64,000 nt of DNA, from positions 15,038,517-15,102,516 of the forward strand of contig CM026426.1 in the NCBI GenBank assembly GCA_014871385.1, read 5' to 3'. The DNA is from Ceratodon purpureus. Taxonomy: Eukaryota; Streptophyta; Bryopsida; Pseudoditrichales; Ditrichaceae. The notes beneath the pieces were generated by a model that saw nothing but the letters and a program-made list of their open reading frames with translations, made no database searches and was not told the DNA's origin. This document shows, in pieces, positions 29,236-40,803 of the stretch; positions within the stretch are counted from its first letter, which is position 1; every line of letters starts with the position of its first letter. The position numbers were made by a program, and so were the translations under genes.

Positions 29236-29936
29236 AACTTCTATTTGAGGGCACAGCCGCTGCCCGTGGCTCGCTGCCCGGTGATGGGTCCCTTTATTCA
29301 ATAGTGGACCCAGGGTTTGGAGCTGGGTCAAGGAAGGTTGACCCGTTAAAGGGTCTGGCTGTCAGGCCGGGCCCCTTTAAGCACCCATTATTCAAATGAT
29401 GGGTCCATCATTAGCCATGGACGGAAGTTTGACATGGATATAATGGATGATATTTGATGCACTACCCAGCATAGAGAATATGCTTAGTGGACTATTTGAT
29501 TTCAGTGTAGTGCGATTGTAGCTATAGTGCAATTGTAGCTGCAGTGCAATTGTAGCTGTAGTGCAATTTTCCATGCACGGCACAATGTTGCACTGTGCTA
29601 CATGGTATGTGGTAATCCTGGATTTGCGGAACCTACTAGGTCTGTTTTAGATATTATGTAACATTTTGTCCTACAAATGTAATTGGATATGTAGTGCAAG
29701 GACATTTCTGTGATGCCGGAAATTTCGGATCTGAGAATTTTGAATATGGCACTACATCCTCCCTATAAAAAAAAGGATAAATTGGTACTCCTGGCCACAT
29801 ATTCCACCGTCTTCCACGTTTTAGAAATCATCGGGTTTGTTTGAAGTGTAGAGATTCTTTCCGAGTGATTGTTTTTATTTGTATAGGTGAGTTTGTTAGT
29901 TTTCTTTGTTGACCTTGTTGAAATATAAGGGTGATA

Positions 29937-30516
29937 TGGCAACAGAGGGGTCATCAATGGTCGAGTTTAGTAGTACATGTTCTAGCGAGGTTGACACAAA
30001 GTGTGATTACTTCTATGAGCGAAATAGAGAGTGCACGATATCTGCTTTAGGAGCATCACGAGTTACCTAGTTTAGGGGACCTAACAGGCTCTTCCGATTA
30101 CAAATGGAAGAACGTCCTAGATAAACATGCGTTAGAAACACATAGAGTGAGCGCTTTACTAGACCATATGCTGAACTATGTTGATCTCAAATGATTGTCA
30201 TGTGGTCCTTGGTCAATGGAAGTAGATTCCTCACAAAAGACCTTGATTTGTTGATCTTGCTTGTAAGAGAGATTGTCACCCAGTCCCAGTGTTTTGCCAA
30301 CCGGACCTGATCAACACTTTGCATTGCTTATAAATATAGCGCTATTGAATGCCCCAATTAGTAGAGATATTTTTGTCCAGGCGAACGACGTCTGCAACAT
30401 AGCAAACAAGCATATACAGGAGACTTGGATGAAGCACAAGGAGACTGCTAGCATTAGGCTCTGGAAGGACAAGATCGTCAAAGATGTTTTCTTTTATCAA
30501 GAACTCGGTCTGCTGG
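29937..30516 (+). pseudogene. MULE copy B transposase, N-terminal exons
   Basis: ATG 29,937 encodes the same acidic start as copy A (MATEGSSMVEFSSTCSSEVD), soon broken by a frameshift. A later block from about 30,315 reads LINIALLNAPISRDIFVQAN, NIANKHIQETWMKHKE and KDVFFYQELGLLD, aligned with copy A 25,960-26,430. The reading is cut at 30,516 by the TIR element and resumes at 31,259. Leader and introns contain TGTAGTGC motifs. Confidence 0.7.
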
Positions 30517-31258
30517 ATGGGGGAGAGCACAATAAAGTGGACTACAAAGTGCAATATGTGATCACTAAGAAGTGAATATGAAGTGTGCTGTTTTTAAAAG
30601 CTCAAAGCTGATTTTGAGCATTTTGGTGAAGTTTTTGAGCATTTTAGTCACTTTCTAGGGTGTCAGAAGGTAACTTACACGCATCTTCATTAAAAGAACA
30701 TCCTCAATTGAAACTAAACTTGACCACTAGTTCTAAATCATGAAAATGAACTTTTCCAAAGTCTTGATTTCTTCATTTGGGGCCCTCTATTGTCTTTAGA
30801 GGATGTTTTTTCCAATTCAAAAAACAATGTTCGGTAAAAAAAAAATACACAAAAAGTACCGCCGAAGTGACCCTCCTAAAAAACATCCTGGCGGTACTTT
30901 AGGAACCCTAAACTAATTAATGAGTGTATGAATTTACTATTTTAGAATACCTCTTAAACATACACAGGGCTCCACTTCATCAAAAGTGATTTTTAGATAG
31001 TTTTTTATTCTTTTATAGCCACTTTTACAAATGACTGCATTCACTTTGCTTGGATTTAAAGCCTTCATAAAATAACTTTATAGTGTCTACTTTGCACAAA
31101 ACTTTTCCAAGTTGTAGAAAAACAAGTTGAGGATCCATACTAGCAAAAAAATTTGACTTCAATTACATCTTTCCCTCACTTTTGTGCAATTTTTGCAAAA
31201 GGGCTGAAATTGACAATGAGACATCCACTTTTGTGGTCCACTTTATTGTGCTTCCCCT
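30517..31258. mobile_element. Complete 742-bp TIR element
   Basis: Left end GGGGGAGAGCACAATAAAGT and right end, reversed, GAGGGGAAGCACAATAAAGT; the inverted repeat continues as GGACYACAAA. Flanked by GGAT on both sides, a 4-bp duplication; copy A (26,412-26,430) shows the empty site within the LLDINKK codons. It has no long frame; it does contain TCCTAAAAAACATCCT and GAACATCCTC/GAGGATGTT pieces that pair with each other. The same element lies split at 7,346-7,978 and 20,781-20,890. The superfamily is not assigned. Confidence 0.85.
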
Positions 31259-32380
31259 CGGATATCAACAAAAAGAAACAAGACGAAGCCCCCTTCACCC
31301 TCAAAATTCAGACATCCTGGCAAAAGGCTATGCTTGTGAAATTTGGCCACAAAAGTGTTATTTGTGTAGACGCCACGTTCAGTACAAATCACACCCAGGT
31401 GAGTGGAGTTTTTTCATAACCTAAGGAAGTAGTCATTTTGTTCGTGTATGTGTAGTGCAAGGGGAGTACGTAGTTTCTAACTTTCGCATGTCCCTAAACC
31501 TAGATCTAACACCAAACTTCTTGTGAGTATGATTTGACGCAGTATCCATTATACACCATTATGGTGTTTGACGAATGGCGGAATGGTATTCGGATTGCTT
31601 ATTTCATTATCTCTACTTTAAGTGAGAACGCCTTGAAACCCGTGCTACAGGCACTAAAGGACAAAGCCTTATCTATCAAGTCTGACTAAGAGCCTTCTTC
31701 AATAATTGTGGAAACGCTCAAGGTGAATTAAACGTCCTAGAGTACAAGCTAAAGTCTGACTTTCTTTTCTTTTGAATTTGGAGCATGGTAATTACTCAAT
31801 GATCACGTGTAGTGCACCTTTCTCACAACCATACTGCACTACATGGAGTTGTGGCCGAGGTCCAAGATCCTACTCTGTTTTAGGCACGTGGCTCAGAAGG
31901 CATAGGCAAAGAATGGGGAAAGCAAAATAAGTCGGATAGATGATAGGGTGAATAACCTGAAGGATGTTGAAGACGTTCTGCATGGTTTAGGGTATGTTGC
32001 TAGAACAGATCCTGTGGCGTGGGCAGCTGGGCTAACAAGGATCTCAACATGATCAAGGACGCACTGCTTTTGGCTGCTAAGTTTATGAAATACATCGATA
32101 AGCACTGGAGGAAGAAAATTGGGAAGTGGTGTGCCGCAAATCAGAACTACCCTCATGCTAGACAAAACATAAATGCTAGTATTGAGTCTTTCCATGCTAA
32201 TTTGAGAAGGATTTTGTTGCTGGAGAAGCAAAGTTTCGTAGGACACCAATGGAATCGGTTAGCTGATGATCTCAAGAACAAGGTTACATGATAGTAGTGG
32301 TATGCTCGAGCCCTGAAGGAGTTTGGTTTCATTCGAAATATCAAGCAGGAGTTTCTCATTGCCAATCCTCGAGTCTAAGG
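31259..32380 (+). pseudogene. MULE copy B transposase, catalytic region
   Basis: Resumes INKKKQDEAPFTLKIQTSWQ, then AMLVKFGHKSVICVDATFST (about 31,330-31,385) with the first catalytic Asp intact, an intron with TGTAGTGCAAG, TIMVFDEWRNGIRIAYFI (from about 31,550), a stop in SD*EPSS and a decayed second-Asp motif. It continues NLSKINKM-type and KDALLLAAKFMKYIDKHWRK (about 32,050-32,115), NINASIESFHANLRRILLLE (about 32,168-32,225, third acidic residue) and DDLKNKVT, ending in stops from 32,291. The SWIM end is missing: copy B is truncated here, where minus-strand ULP1-like sequence begins. Compared with copy A it keeps the first Asp. Confidence 0.78.
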
Positions 32381-32429
32381 GACGTATTTTGACGAGAATT
32401 TAGTTTTTGTACTACAAAAAACTGAATAC

Positions 32430-32960
32430 TAGGTAATTTATGTAGCACATGTAGTGCGAGTGTTTGATGAACAGGACAAAACAATGACACCTGAACACAA
32501 TGAAATTGAGTTTTGGCATATTTTAATAAAAAATTGTTTTTCAGCTGTATATATGTTGTCTTCTCTGTGTCCTCTCCTTTCCCATAAATGCCATAAATGT
32601 GATAACAAAGCACACGATTTAGTACCTACATGACCACCTCTTGCGTTGTTTAGAACAACGAACCTGGGTCCATGCTCTTGCGTCAATACATGCATTCTAA
32701 GTCGGTGATCCCTCCAACTCACCAACTGCCATATACCATAACTTATCTAAACACTCATGTAGCTTACGACCCCCCACAGAAACTCAGTGTCTTTGCCACA
32801 TCATAGTCAAACTTTAAATATACATGGTTTGACAGTATAGCTAAGCTCCAGTGTGTGTTGTCGATGATGGAAACTCTAACCGTCCTTTCCTTCATTCGTC
32901 TAAATCCCATTTTCTTACTAAAAAAACCATGTAGTGTATAGGATTGTACTGCATAGCGTA
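32430..32960 (-). pseudogene. ULP1-like (C48) peptidase fragment
   Basis: Minus-strand reading from about 32,960: HGFFSKKMGFRRMKERTVRV, SIIDNTHWSLAIL (about 32,872-32,834) and VYLKFDYD. Hydrophobic-x-x-x-x-HW-x-L followed by a strand ending in Asp is the His/Asp part of ULP1 SUMO-type peptidases. A stop and frameshifts follow; the remaining frame (to 32,430) is not convincing for the Cys motif, although LCYHIYGIYGKG resembles the helix after it. ULP1-like genes riding in MULEs are known in plants. It lies convergent to the copy B transposase and downstream of it. Confidence 0.5.
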
Positions 32961-33830
32961 GCATTGGGCCCTTTGGATTATTGTGATATATTGTATAACA
33001 ATTTGTCCTACACACGATGGTGGATACGTAGTGCAATGACAATTTTGTGTTGCCTGAAATTTCAGATCTGAGAATTTTGAAACTGGTACTACATCTTCCA
33101 CGTACTAAAGGGATAAATTGATGCTTCAAGCCACTTATTCCATGGTCCTCCGTGTTTCCTAAATCCTGATGTTTGTCTGCATCGCAGAGATTTGCTGCTA
33201 CTAAATGTTTGTAGAGGAGAGGTTGCTGGTTTCTTTGTTGATATGGTTGACATTTAAAGGTAAATATGGCATTAGAGGGGTCTTTGGTGGTCAAGTTTAG
33301 CAGTACTTGTTCTAGTGAGGATGATACACACTTTGATTCCTCCTATAAGCAAAACAAAAAGTGCTGCATACCATCTCTAATGCTCCACCAAGTACCTGAT
33401 TGCATTGATCTTACAGGTCCTTTCAATTATGAGAGGAAGAATGCCGTAGGTAGAGTTGCGTCAGAAATGCAAGAAGGGACAACATTACCAGCCCATATGG
33501 TGAAGTATGTCAATCTGGAGGATGAGAATGGCTGTCATGTGCTCCTAGGTCGAAGGAAGCAAAGTTCTCAGAAGAGTGTCACATGTTGATATAAGCTGTG
33601 AGTGCTGCAAAGGTTATTAAGTAAGTTCCTAATTGCCCCGTCGTTTTTTGTTGTAGTGCAACATCGTGTATACTATGTGTCCGGGAATAGATTTAGGGCT
33701 GCAGGTGTAGTGCATCCGTTGTATACAATCAACTCATAATAGGCTATATCTTTTGTGTGTAGTGCATGTATATCTAGTTATGTGTAGTGCATGTATATCT
33801 AGTTATGTGTAGTGCATGCATATAAGCAAG
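32930..33830 (+). repeat. MULE leader and first exon, copy C
   Basis: Closely matches copy A 21,780-22,440 and 23,130-23,330 and copy B 29,600-29,950. It includes TTTGTCCTACACACGATGG, the CCATGGTCCTCC block and a 107-codon frame from 33,266 (MALEGSLVVKFSSTCSSEDD), the same protein start as in A. It is followed by five TGTAGTGCA motifs between 33,652 and 33,815, three of them in a 25-bp tandem repeat. There is no catalytic region after it, so it is a partial copy or a solo leader. Confidence 0.7.
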
Positions 33831-33889
33831 CGGCGTCCCATTGTGGTCTTGTTTGGAATACTTAACGCAAAAATGTGGCTCCCCCAAAT

Positions 33890-34500
33890 CAGAAGAGTCC
33901 TAGTCGAACTGCACTACAGACTTGCTCTCCCTCGGAAACTTGTCTTGCACTACCATGGTCCTCTCCCTCTCAATCGTCTCCTTTATTGCGCAGCCTTTTT
34001 TCTTATACACCTTTGTTACCTGGAGTTGTCGTGTAGTGCAAGATCCCTCCATCCGTGGCCTATCATTGAGGAGATCTGCATCCTTACTTGTCCCTCTACT
34101 GGCTTCCTTAAGAGAGTCTCTCGCCTTTTTGGTCTGTGGCTGCACTACACGGGGTACTAGTATCCTCGGGTTTCATGGATGGCATCCATGTTTCTCTAGG
34201 AATGTAAAACCTACTTCCTGTAAGATTCCTTTGAGTACGTATTGTTCACTCCGAGTAAATGTAGGATACATTTTCAAAACTCCGATTCCAACTTCCCTCC
34301 ACTTATCATACTGATCCTTGTTACGATGATAAGAAATTGCATTTTTATCGCTAAAGTCTTCATGACAATACTTGCACCAATAGTAATAGCGCTTTTCTTG
34401 GCATGGGTTCTCATAGAAGTGATAACGGCAGGTGTAGTGCGCCTTGACCACAAGATCTTTGTATTCTTGCTCAATATACAGACATGCGCATGGCACTCTA
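33890..34500 (-). pseudogene. MULE cargo, zinc-finger-like minus-strand remnant
   Basis: A minus-strand frame 34,496-34,173 contains TCRYHFYENPCQEKRYYYWC, then KYCHEDFSDKNAISYH: Cys and His pairs spaced like a C2H2 finger (C-x2-C-x11-H), with the preceding Cys-rich loop. It then reads DKWREVGIGVLKMYPTF. After a break at about 34,170 a basic frame (34,145-33,900) follows with KKARDSLKEASRG. TGTAGTGC motifs occur on both sides. I do not recognise the protein; it is on the strand opposite the transposase, like the other cargo pieces. Confidence 0.4.
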
Positions 34501-34706
34501 CCTTGCTTTAATTCATCTCTTTCTGTATATTCCTCTCCCTCTCGTCTCCAACTGTATACCCCTACAATGTAGAACGCAGCGGTTCAGAGGCCCACACTAC
34601 ATTCCTTGACAAAATTGAGTACAAAATTCAATGACGTAAAAAACGCCTTCAACTTACAGTGACGTACCTTTTGCAAACCTTGCCGTCTCTTTAGCAGTAG
34701 CATTTT

Positions 34707-35239
34707 CTACGTCTTAAGTCCAAGCCCATCTATTAGACACATGTCCTCGTTGACGACAAATTTCTCGTCCTCTGGAAAATGAATTCTAGAACTTGTCACA
34801 CCAACACCAAAGAAAGATATAGAGCCCGTACTTAGGGCAGGGGGCAATTGTGTTTTGTTGTCACCTCTAGTCCCAACACGTCTCGAGCTCTGGCTAAATT
34901 GACTATGCGGACGTACTTCAAAAACGAGGTCTGTGTCAGTAGAAGCATCACTGTATTCCCTTGCACCCTCTTGAAGACTCATCAATGGTTCAATTGCGGC
35001 CTCTATACTAGTTTCTCCTAGAGGAAGTTGTTGCAACCTTGCCCTTGTAACTCTGTGGCTGTTATCCACAATACACGAGATAAGAGAGAAGACACACATT
35101 CAGAACTTGTGACCATGAACTGTGAAGTTCCGAATTGTACCAGAAGGATCCCATTTACCCCTTCAGACACCCATTGTGACCAAACACTAGTATCACAACG
35201 TATTGCCAATCCTTTCATCTCATCCGCTCTTTGCATCAA
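34707..35239 (-). pseudogene. MULE cargo, unrecognised minus-strand remnant
   Basis: Two overlapping minus-strand frames: 35,239-35,018 (MQRADEMKGLAIRCDTSVWS, SQFMVTSSECVSSLL) and 35,099-34,707 (LPLGETSIEAAIEPLMSLQE, acidic ASTDTDLVFEV and EDEKFVVNEDMCLIDG). The second ends before a TTTTGCAAACC pyrimidine-rich stretch. No family is recognised. Their position fits exons of the same minus-strand cargo as 34,500-33,890. Confidence 0.35.
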
Positions 35240-37235
35240 GGGCAGTCCGTCTCATTCACTATAAACCCTAACCATCTATAGAAAGAAACTAATCTGCAAC
35301 CTCTAGTGATCAATCACTATATCCAACAATCAAATTCTTGGCGCAACACCTGGCTACCCTGCACGAGCCTTCCAAATGCCTCACCTCAACAACCCACCTG
35401 TAAAGAACAAAGGAAAAGAGAAGGGCACACTCATCCCTAACCCATGTTTCCGGATTTCCTATCACTCACCTGATTCCATCCTCTTGCTCTAATCTTGGCA
35501 GCGAACTCCCCAACAACCATTGCCGCGCCTCTCTCACCTCTAAGTCGACACTACCTCAAACCCTGAACCCAGGTTTGTAGGATCATGTTCAGGTTGCACC
35601 CTTCTCCAACGCTCCTCAAAAACAAGGCCGCCCTACATGCTGGTTGAGAAAGTCTTGTCTTCAATCAAGAGACCGCCCCCCACGGAGGTAACCGCACCTT
35701 CCAACAGAACAACAGTAGAGCAGCACAAGACAAGGCCACAAATGAGAGTGCCTATATGAATCAACCAACTGTCAAGGCATGCGCTTGCTTTTATCTAATT
35801 ATTTCCTTTCTCACGGTTTAGTGTCTCCTTCTTTTGTACGGAAATCCCCGATTTGCACTGTCTCATCCACGCCACCCACACCATATACCACTGCTAAGAT
35901 CTTTTAAAAACCTCGGGCTCCAAACTTTATAAATCATATGTTAATATAACCAAGCTTTTGCATATACAATATTTCATCATTTTGAACATATTCTACTGTT
36001 TCACCATTCCACATATCGTTCTTCTAATCTTTTATTTATAAAAAAATTGAGTACGTGGTATTGGTTTTTTCTTTTTTTTCTTTTTTTTCTTTTTTAAATA
36101 TTGGGAAGATCTTATATCCGTATTTAATTTAGAATTTATTTTCTAAATAAGGTTTTTATTACAATGATTCAGACAGAAGTTGCACTCTTCAGTTATGTAG
36201 GCTTGCAAAATAAATTTGCACATTACTTGTAAAACTTTGCAAGCAATTACATAGTCACTTTATTATGGCATGATATGCTGAATAAGGTGTAAATTAGTGA
36301 AACCCACCCACCTCCCTTACACATGGCTTACTGGTAGTTACTCCAAACTTGAAGCTTACTTTACTTGGGGCTTACTACAAGCTTGAACTTTACTCTAGCG
36401 AGTCACTACTTTGTGACCATTTGATCTAGGTTAACCTTCATCTAAGGGTCAGAGATGATTGGACCAGCGAGGCTATTCCTGTCCATATAACAAACAAGTG
36501 AATCTCTAGAGACTTCTTTGAGGGTATAAAACCTTGGGAGTTTCTTGGCCATATGCATCTGTTTACTTGTCTGCTTTGAAAGTAATTCTAGTTTGCTACA
36601 TGTGTGTGAGAGATTTTTAGAGCTTGTGAAGTTTTGGTATATGGTGGTGTGGAGCTGAAGCAAAGTGCAACATGGCTGAGTCTGGTGGAACTACTAGTCA
36701 GGTCCTCTAATTTATGATTGCAATTAGACTCTTTCATCTCTCCCTTTGATTTATATGTTTGGTGTAGGGTTTGATTTTTCTTGTGACTGCAATAACAAGC
36801 TGTAAAGGGCTGTTGACACCTTGTCTACAAACATAATCCTAACTGTGGTTTTGGTTGTGTTTATGGGGACAGGTGAGGTCCTTTACCTCTGGATTTTTCT
36901 TACTTTACTACATCAACATTCAAGGGATGAGAAGATTTCTGGAGACTCAAACTATTTTGTGTTTGATCTTGTATTGTCAGTTTTAAGACAAACTTTTCTC
37001 TATTATTTGGATTGTTTTGTCATACACTACTATATTGTAAGTAGTGTGTTGATTGAGAATTCTTTGGTGAAAAGCACTATGTGTCTATACTGGTAATTTG
37101 GAATCACAAGAGAGTGTACAGATTTGATTAGGTTTGAATTGAGAATGGGCTGATTGAGAATGAAATTTGGTGAGGAAGGTGATAAAAGTTGCCCTGTAAA
37201 GGGATGTCCCGCCCACCCACCCTTAGGGGTAGGGA

Positions 37236-37237
<2 letters not shown>
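35240..37237. other. No gene recognised
   Basis: C/A-rich up to about 35,900, then AT-rich with a TTTTTTTC tract near 36,070-36,096. Frames near 36,442-36,663 and 36,821-37,096 are short and match nothing I know. A pyrimidine-rich stretch leads into poly-T at 37,238. Confidence 0.4.

Positions 37238-37268
<31 letters not shown>
37238..37268 (+). repeat. Poly-T tract (31 nt)
   Basis: 31 consecutive T, preceded by the GC-rich sequence CCCGCCCACCCACCC and followed by the T-rich satellite-like stretch. Confidence 0.85.
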
Positions 37269-37359
37269 CTACAATATTATTATCTTTTTACTACTTTTGC
37301 TACCTCCGTAACAACATTCCTTATGTGCATTTGCATTTTCTTTCTTCCAAGTGATAATA

Positions 37360-38880
37360 TTTAAAAGGCATAAATGTATTCTCCCTCCACTTTCATTTTA
37401 TTTATTATGTTCTTCTCTAGGATGCTCTTATTATCTATCAACTTTGTACACCTCTCTTTTCCTTCAATTTTTTCCATTATAGTTTGTCCATATATTTTTT
37501 CTCTTATATTTTCATGTACTATCATTTTTTGTTTTTCACTAATTTATTTTTTCTAATTATTCTCTTCTTTATTTAATTTTCTAATCTTTTAATTTTTTTC
37601 TTATTACTTCTTTATTTAATTTTATTATTTATTCTACCTTGATATTGCTATTATTATATGAATTCCTCCATTAACTTTGTACTCCTCACTACTGCTTCTA
37701 TCTCATTGTATCCCTTTCAATTATTATCTTTTCTATATTTGATTTTTTTTGTTTTTATCTTATTATTTTTGCTTCTTTAACTACATTCTTTTCCCTTAAT
37801 ATTACTATTGTTATATGTATATTTTACTTAACTTCCTAATCATCACTACTTGTTTTATTTAATTCTTTCTCATCTAATTATTGTCCTAACAAATAAAAAA
37901 CAACAGATTAGATTATTTTTTATTTTATTTAAAAAAAAATATATATATATATAGTTATTATGTCTTAATATCAGCATTAGTATATGTTTTCCTCCATGAA
38001 CTTCTTATTTGTTACTACCTCTTTTATTTAAATTTCTTCCTTCTAGTTATTCTCCTCTTCATTATTTCATCCTCTAATATTTTATTTTTTATTTTTAACT
38101 TTATTTTTTATTTTTTTATTTTCCTTAATATTACTATTATTATGTGTTTTTTTCCTTCAACTTCCTACTCATCACTACTCTTTTTGTCTAATTTTTTCCC
38201 TTCTAATTATGCTCTTATTTTTTATGTTTCCTTCAACCCTTTCACTTTCAAAGTTTTTTCTTTATTGATTTTACTCCTTAATATCCAATTTGTTTTTTTT
38301 TCAGTATATTTCTACTCTTTTATATTTTCCTCGATTAACTTCGTACACATCACTTCTTCTCTTATCTAATCATTCCCCTTCTAATAGTTTTCCAAAGAAC
38401 TTTCTGCATTTAATTTGTTCTTATTATTTTTTATTCTCTTCTTTTTACTTTTCTTAAACCATTAACCTTCTCGATCGTATATTTTTTTATCCTAACATAA
38501 GATCTTACCACGTTTCTTTTTGTTTAATTATATCCATTTTTATTTTTTTATTTTATAGTTTTTAATGGACATTTAGATTTTTAATTTTTTAATTTTTTTT
38601 CCTTCTTCTTATTATTCTTAAACCTTTATCCTTCTCTCTTTTTTAAGTTATTTAATACTTACACAATATCTTACCTCTCCATTGTAGACTGTTTAATTAA
38701 TATTTTTTATCCTAACACAAGATCTTACCTATTTTGTTTTGTGTATTAATTCAGATATTTTATTAATTCTTAATTTTTAAAATGTAAATCTAATTTTGTT
38801 TTTTTTAATTTTTAATTTTTCTTCTTATTATTCTTACACCATTCATCGTCTCGCTTTTAAAATGTTATTCCTTCATTTGT
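37360..38880 (+). repeat. Degenerate T-rich tandem array, about 160-bp units
   Basis: A recurring order of words, CTTAATATTACTATTRTTATRTG, then AACTTCCTACTCATCACTACT, then TTTTATTTAATT and CCTTCTAATTATTCTCC, is found beginning at about 37,640, 37,796, 37,965, 38,123 and 38,278, that is every 155-170 bases. A later word, AAGATCTTACC, recurs near 38,500 and 38,720. Strongly T over A on the plus strand, with an (AT)n stretch near 37,935. It is non-coding. Monomers near nucleosomal length suggest decayed satellite DNA. Confidence 0.55.
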
Positions 38881-39308
38881 TTTTTTCTAATTATTTTCTT
38901 ATTCATAATTTTGCCTTCTAATTGTCTTTCCTCAAACTTTGGCCATTTTAGTTTTCCTCCTAATTTATCTTATGCATTTTGTTCCCTGCCTCTTCAATTA
39001 TTCCTTTCCTTCTTATGTCATAGGGTCTTTTCATTGTTTCCCATGGATATGTTCAAAACAAGTGGCAAGTCGGCGACCCACGTTTGTGACTTGATTTTGG
39101 TATTTAGGGATTTTTGTGATTTGTTTTTTAAAATTCACATTGCATTCATCATAGACCAATTACAAAATAAAACAGACATATCTTGAAAGGAACATACTAA
39201 AATGTACAATTTTTTCGATTTACAAAAATGTGCAATAATAAAATTACAGCCAATCCATCAAAATCGTGGCAAAATGATTGAACTCATCTAAGCACTAGAG
39301 CATCTATC

Positions 39309-40330
39309 CTACAACAATGAGGGGCTTCCAACCCAATCCTTATAGAAGCTGACGGTAACATTACACTTGCGGGGCCCCGCCATTCCGCTCAGTAGTGCAG
39401 ATCCTTCAACGACGTTCGCAGTACAAAGTCCTGGCTGTGGACTTGTGGTCAAAACACTCCGATATCTGCACACATGAAAACAACTCATTAACTGTAAATC
39501 GTAATCCTTGTAATCAGTCAAATGCCACGTGCACTACAACAAGACAATGCACAAACTGCACTACAGCACTACAATCACTACAACACTTCAGTCATTACAA
39601 CACTACAGTCACTACAGCACACAATCAATACAACAACCCGAATATCTAAGTAGCCTAATGAGTAGGTACTTACTCCCTCCTCCCAGTCCTTCTGGTTTGC
39701 AAAGATTTCCTTTAAGTAGGAACATAGCATCACAATGTAACATACCACATAAAATCCACTCGTCCTATCGTGTGTTGCTGTGGACAACTGGCATGGATCC
39801 ATGATCGTAAAGATGTCGCTCTCTTCTACTCAAGAGTACCCGGTCCGTGTCCATTGGCCATGCACAAGATATTGGCCATGCACAAGATATTGGCCATTAC
39901 CTCATGGAGATACTGTAGGCCATGGAAGTTGGAGTTAGTGTGATAACCCGAATCAAACTTGACAAAGCCTTCACTTGATTTCACTGCCAAACTCCGATGC
40001 ATGCAGTCCAATACATGAATGAACAGCAAATTGCCCATAAAATTGGCAATGTAAGAGTTGTCCTCATAAAATCCATGTAGTGCATGTAGTGAGGCACTGC
40101 GATCAGTAAGGGACCTCAGTGACAATGCAAACTCTATCTTGCATATAAGTGTTGCAGGAGAAGTACTATCATCAAAGCATGCTACAAACCAATCCATCAA
40201 TGGAGGACTCAACCCCATTCCACAACAATCTAATCAACATGTCTGCCTCCAAAGTCAACCTGATCGTCTCTTCGCCAAAAGAGAAGTCCAAGAATCCTTC
40301 AGCCACACGGCCACCTTCTAGAGAAATCCG
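39309..40330 (-). pseudogene. ULP1-like (C48) peptidase, right end of MULE copy B
   Basis: Minus-strand reading from about 40,330 gives EGGRVAEGFLDFSFGEETIR, then GLSPPLMDWFVACFD, SYIANFMGNLLFIHVLDCMH (about 40,060-40,000) with RSLAV (the family has HW; here HR), then KFDSGY, and after frame changes DPCQLSTATHDRTSGFYVV and CYIVMLCSYLKEIF (about 39,800-39,700). Hydrophobic-IHV-x-H, a later Asp, Q and D.(C)GFYV form the ULP1 order, but the catalytic Cys is Ser (AGT). An 18-base segment is duplicated at 39,855-39,895. It reads inward from the right terminal repeat of copy B. Confidence 0.5.
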
Positions 40331-40725
40331 TTGTATTGCAATATTGAGTAAATTGCAATAATAAAAATCCTTAATTTATATAAAATCCAAGTCCGGGTCC
40401 AAGTCAATGCTACACTGAACACAATGCTACATGACCTATACGCACTATAGTCTTGGTATACGCACTACAGACTTACTTAAGGATGAAAACCCTAAACTCC
40501 CAATCCGCCAAATCCTAGATGACAAACCAGGCCTCATTGAAAGAAGACGGGTTTGCCAGCCCAGACCCGGGCTGGGCGGCGGGCCCAAGACGGGTGGGCC
40601 ATTGGCGCGGGCCAGGGTTGACTCCATGACCCGGCGGGGCCATCTCAGCCGCCTTTTTGCAGGATGCCCCTTCTTCTCTGACATCACTATTTTTTTGGGT
40701 TGGATGGGGGGTGATTAACGTGACG
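40331..40725. other. Right subterminal region of MULE copy B
   Basis: GC-rich toward the end (40,550-40,650, GGGCCC-type palindromes), paralleling the GC-rich left subterminal region at 29,236-29,420. The right terminal inverted repeat is 40,702-40,726. No coding region is supported. Confidence 0.5.
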
Positions 40726-40746
40726 CCCCCCCCCCCCCCCCCCCCC
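40726..40746 (+). repeat. Poly-C tract (21 nt) at the right end of MULE copy B
   Basis: 21 C directly after the reversed terminal repeat CGTGACG, then TCCCTCC. It pairs with the C tract at 29,179-29,207. Confidence 0.85.
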
Positions 40747-40803
40747 TCCCTCCTTTCCTCCATCTACTATTAAGACATTCTAGTTAGACTTTGAAAACTA
40801 ATC

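Larger units (their letters stand above)
29211..40726 (+). mobile_element. MULE copy B, 11.5 kb, nested
   Basis: The ends are inverted repeats: GCGTCACGTTAATCATCCCC at 29,211 and, reversed from 40,726, GCGTCACGTTAATCACCCCC, matching at 23 of 25 positions. The left half holds a plus-strand transposase (29,937-32,380), the right end minus-strand ULP1-like sequence pointing inward (40,330-39,309). Between lie a complete 742-bp TIR element, a third copy of the MULE leader (copy C), minus-strand remnants and a T-rich satellite-like stretch, so the interior is itself composite. Both ends abut poly-C, which could be an expanded C-only target duplication. Confidence 0.55.

Noticed and set aside
32764-33294. 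176-codon minus-strand ORF as a single protein
   Set aside because: Only its C-terminal third looks like a peptidase; the first two thirds are antisense to the MULE leader copy C.
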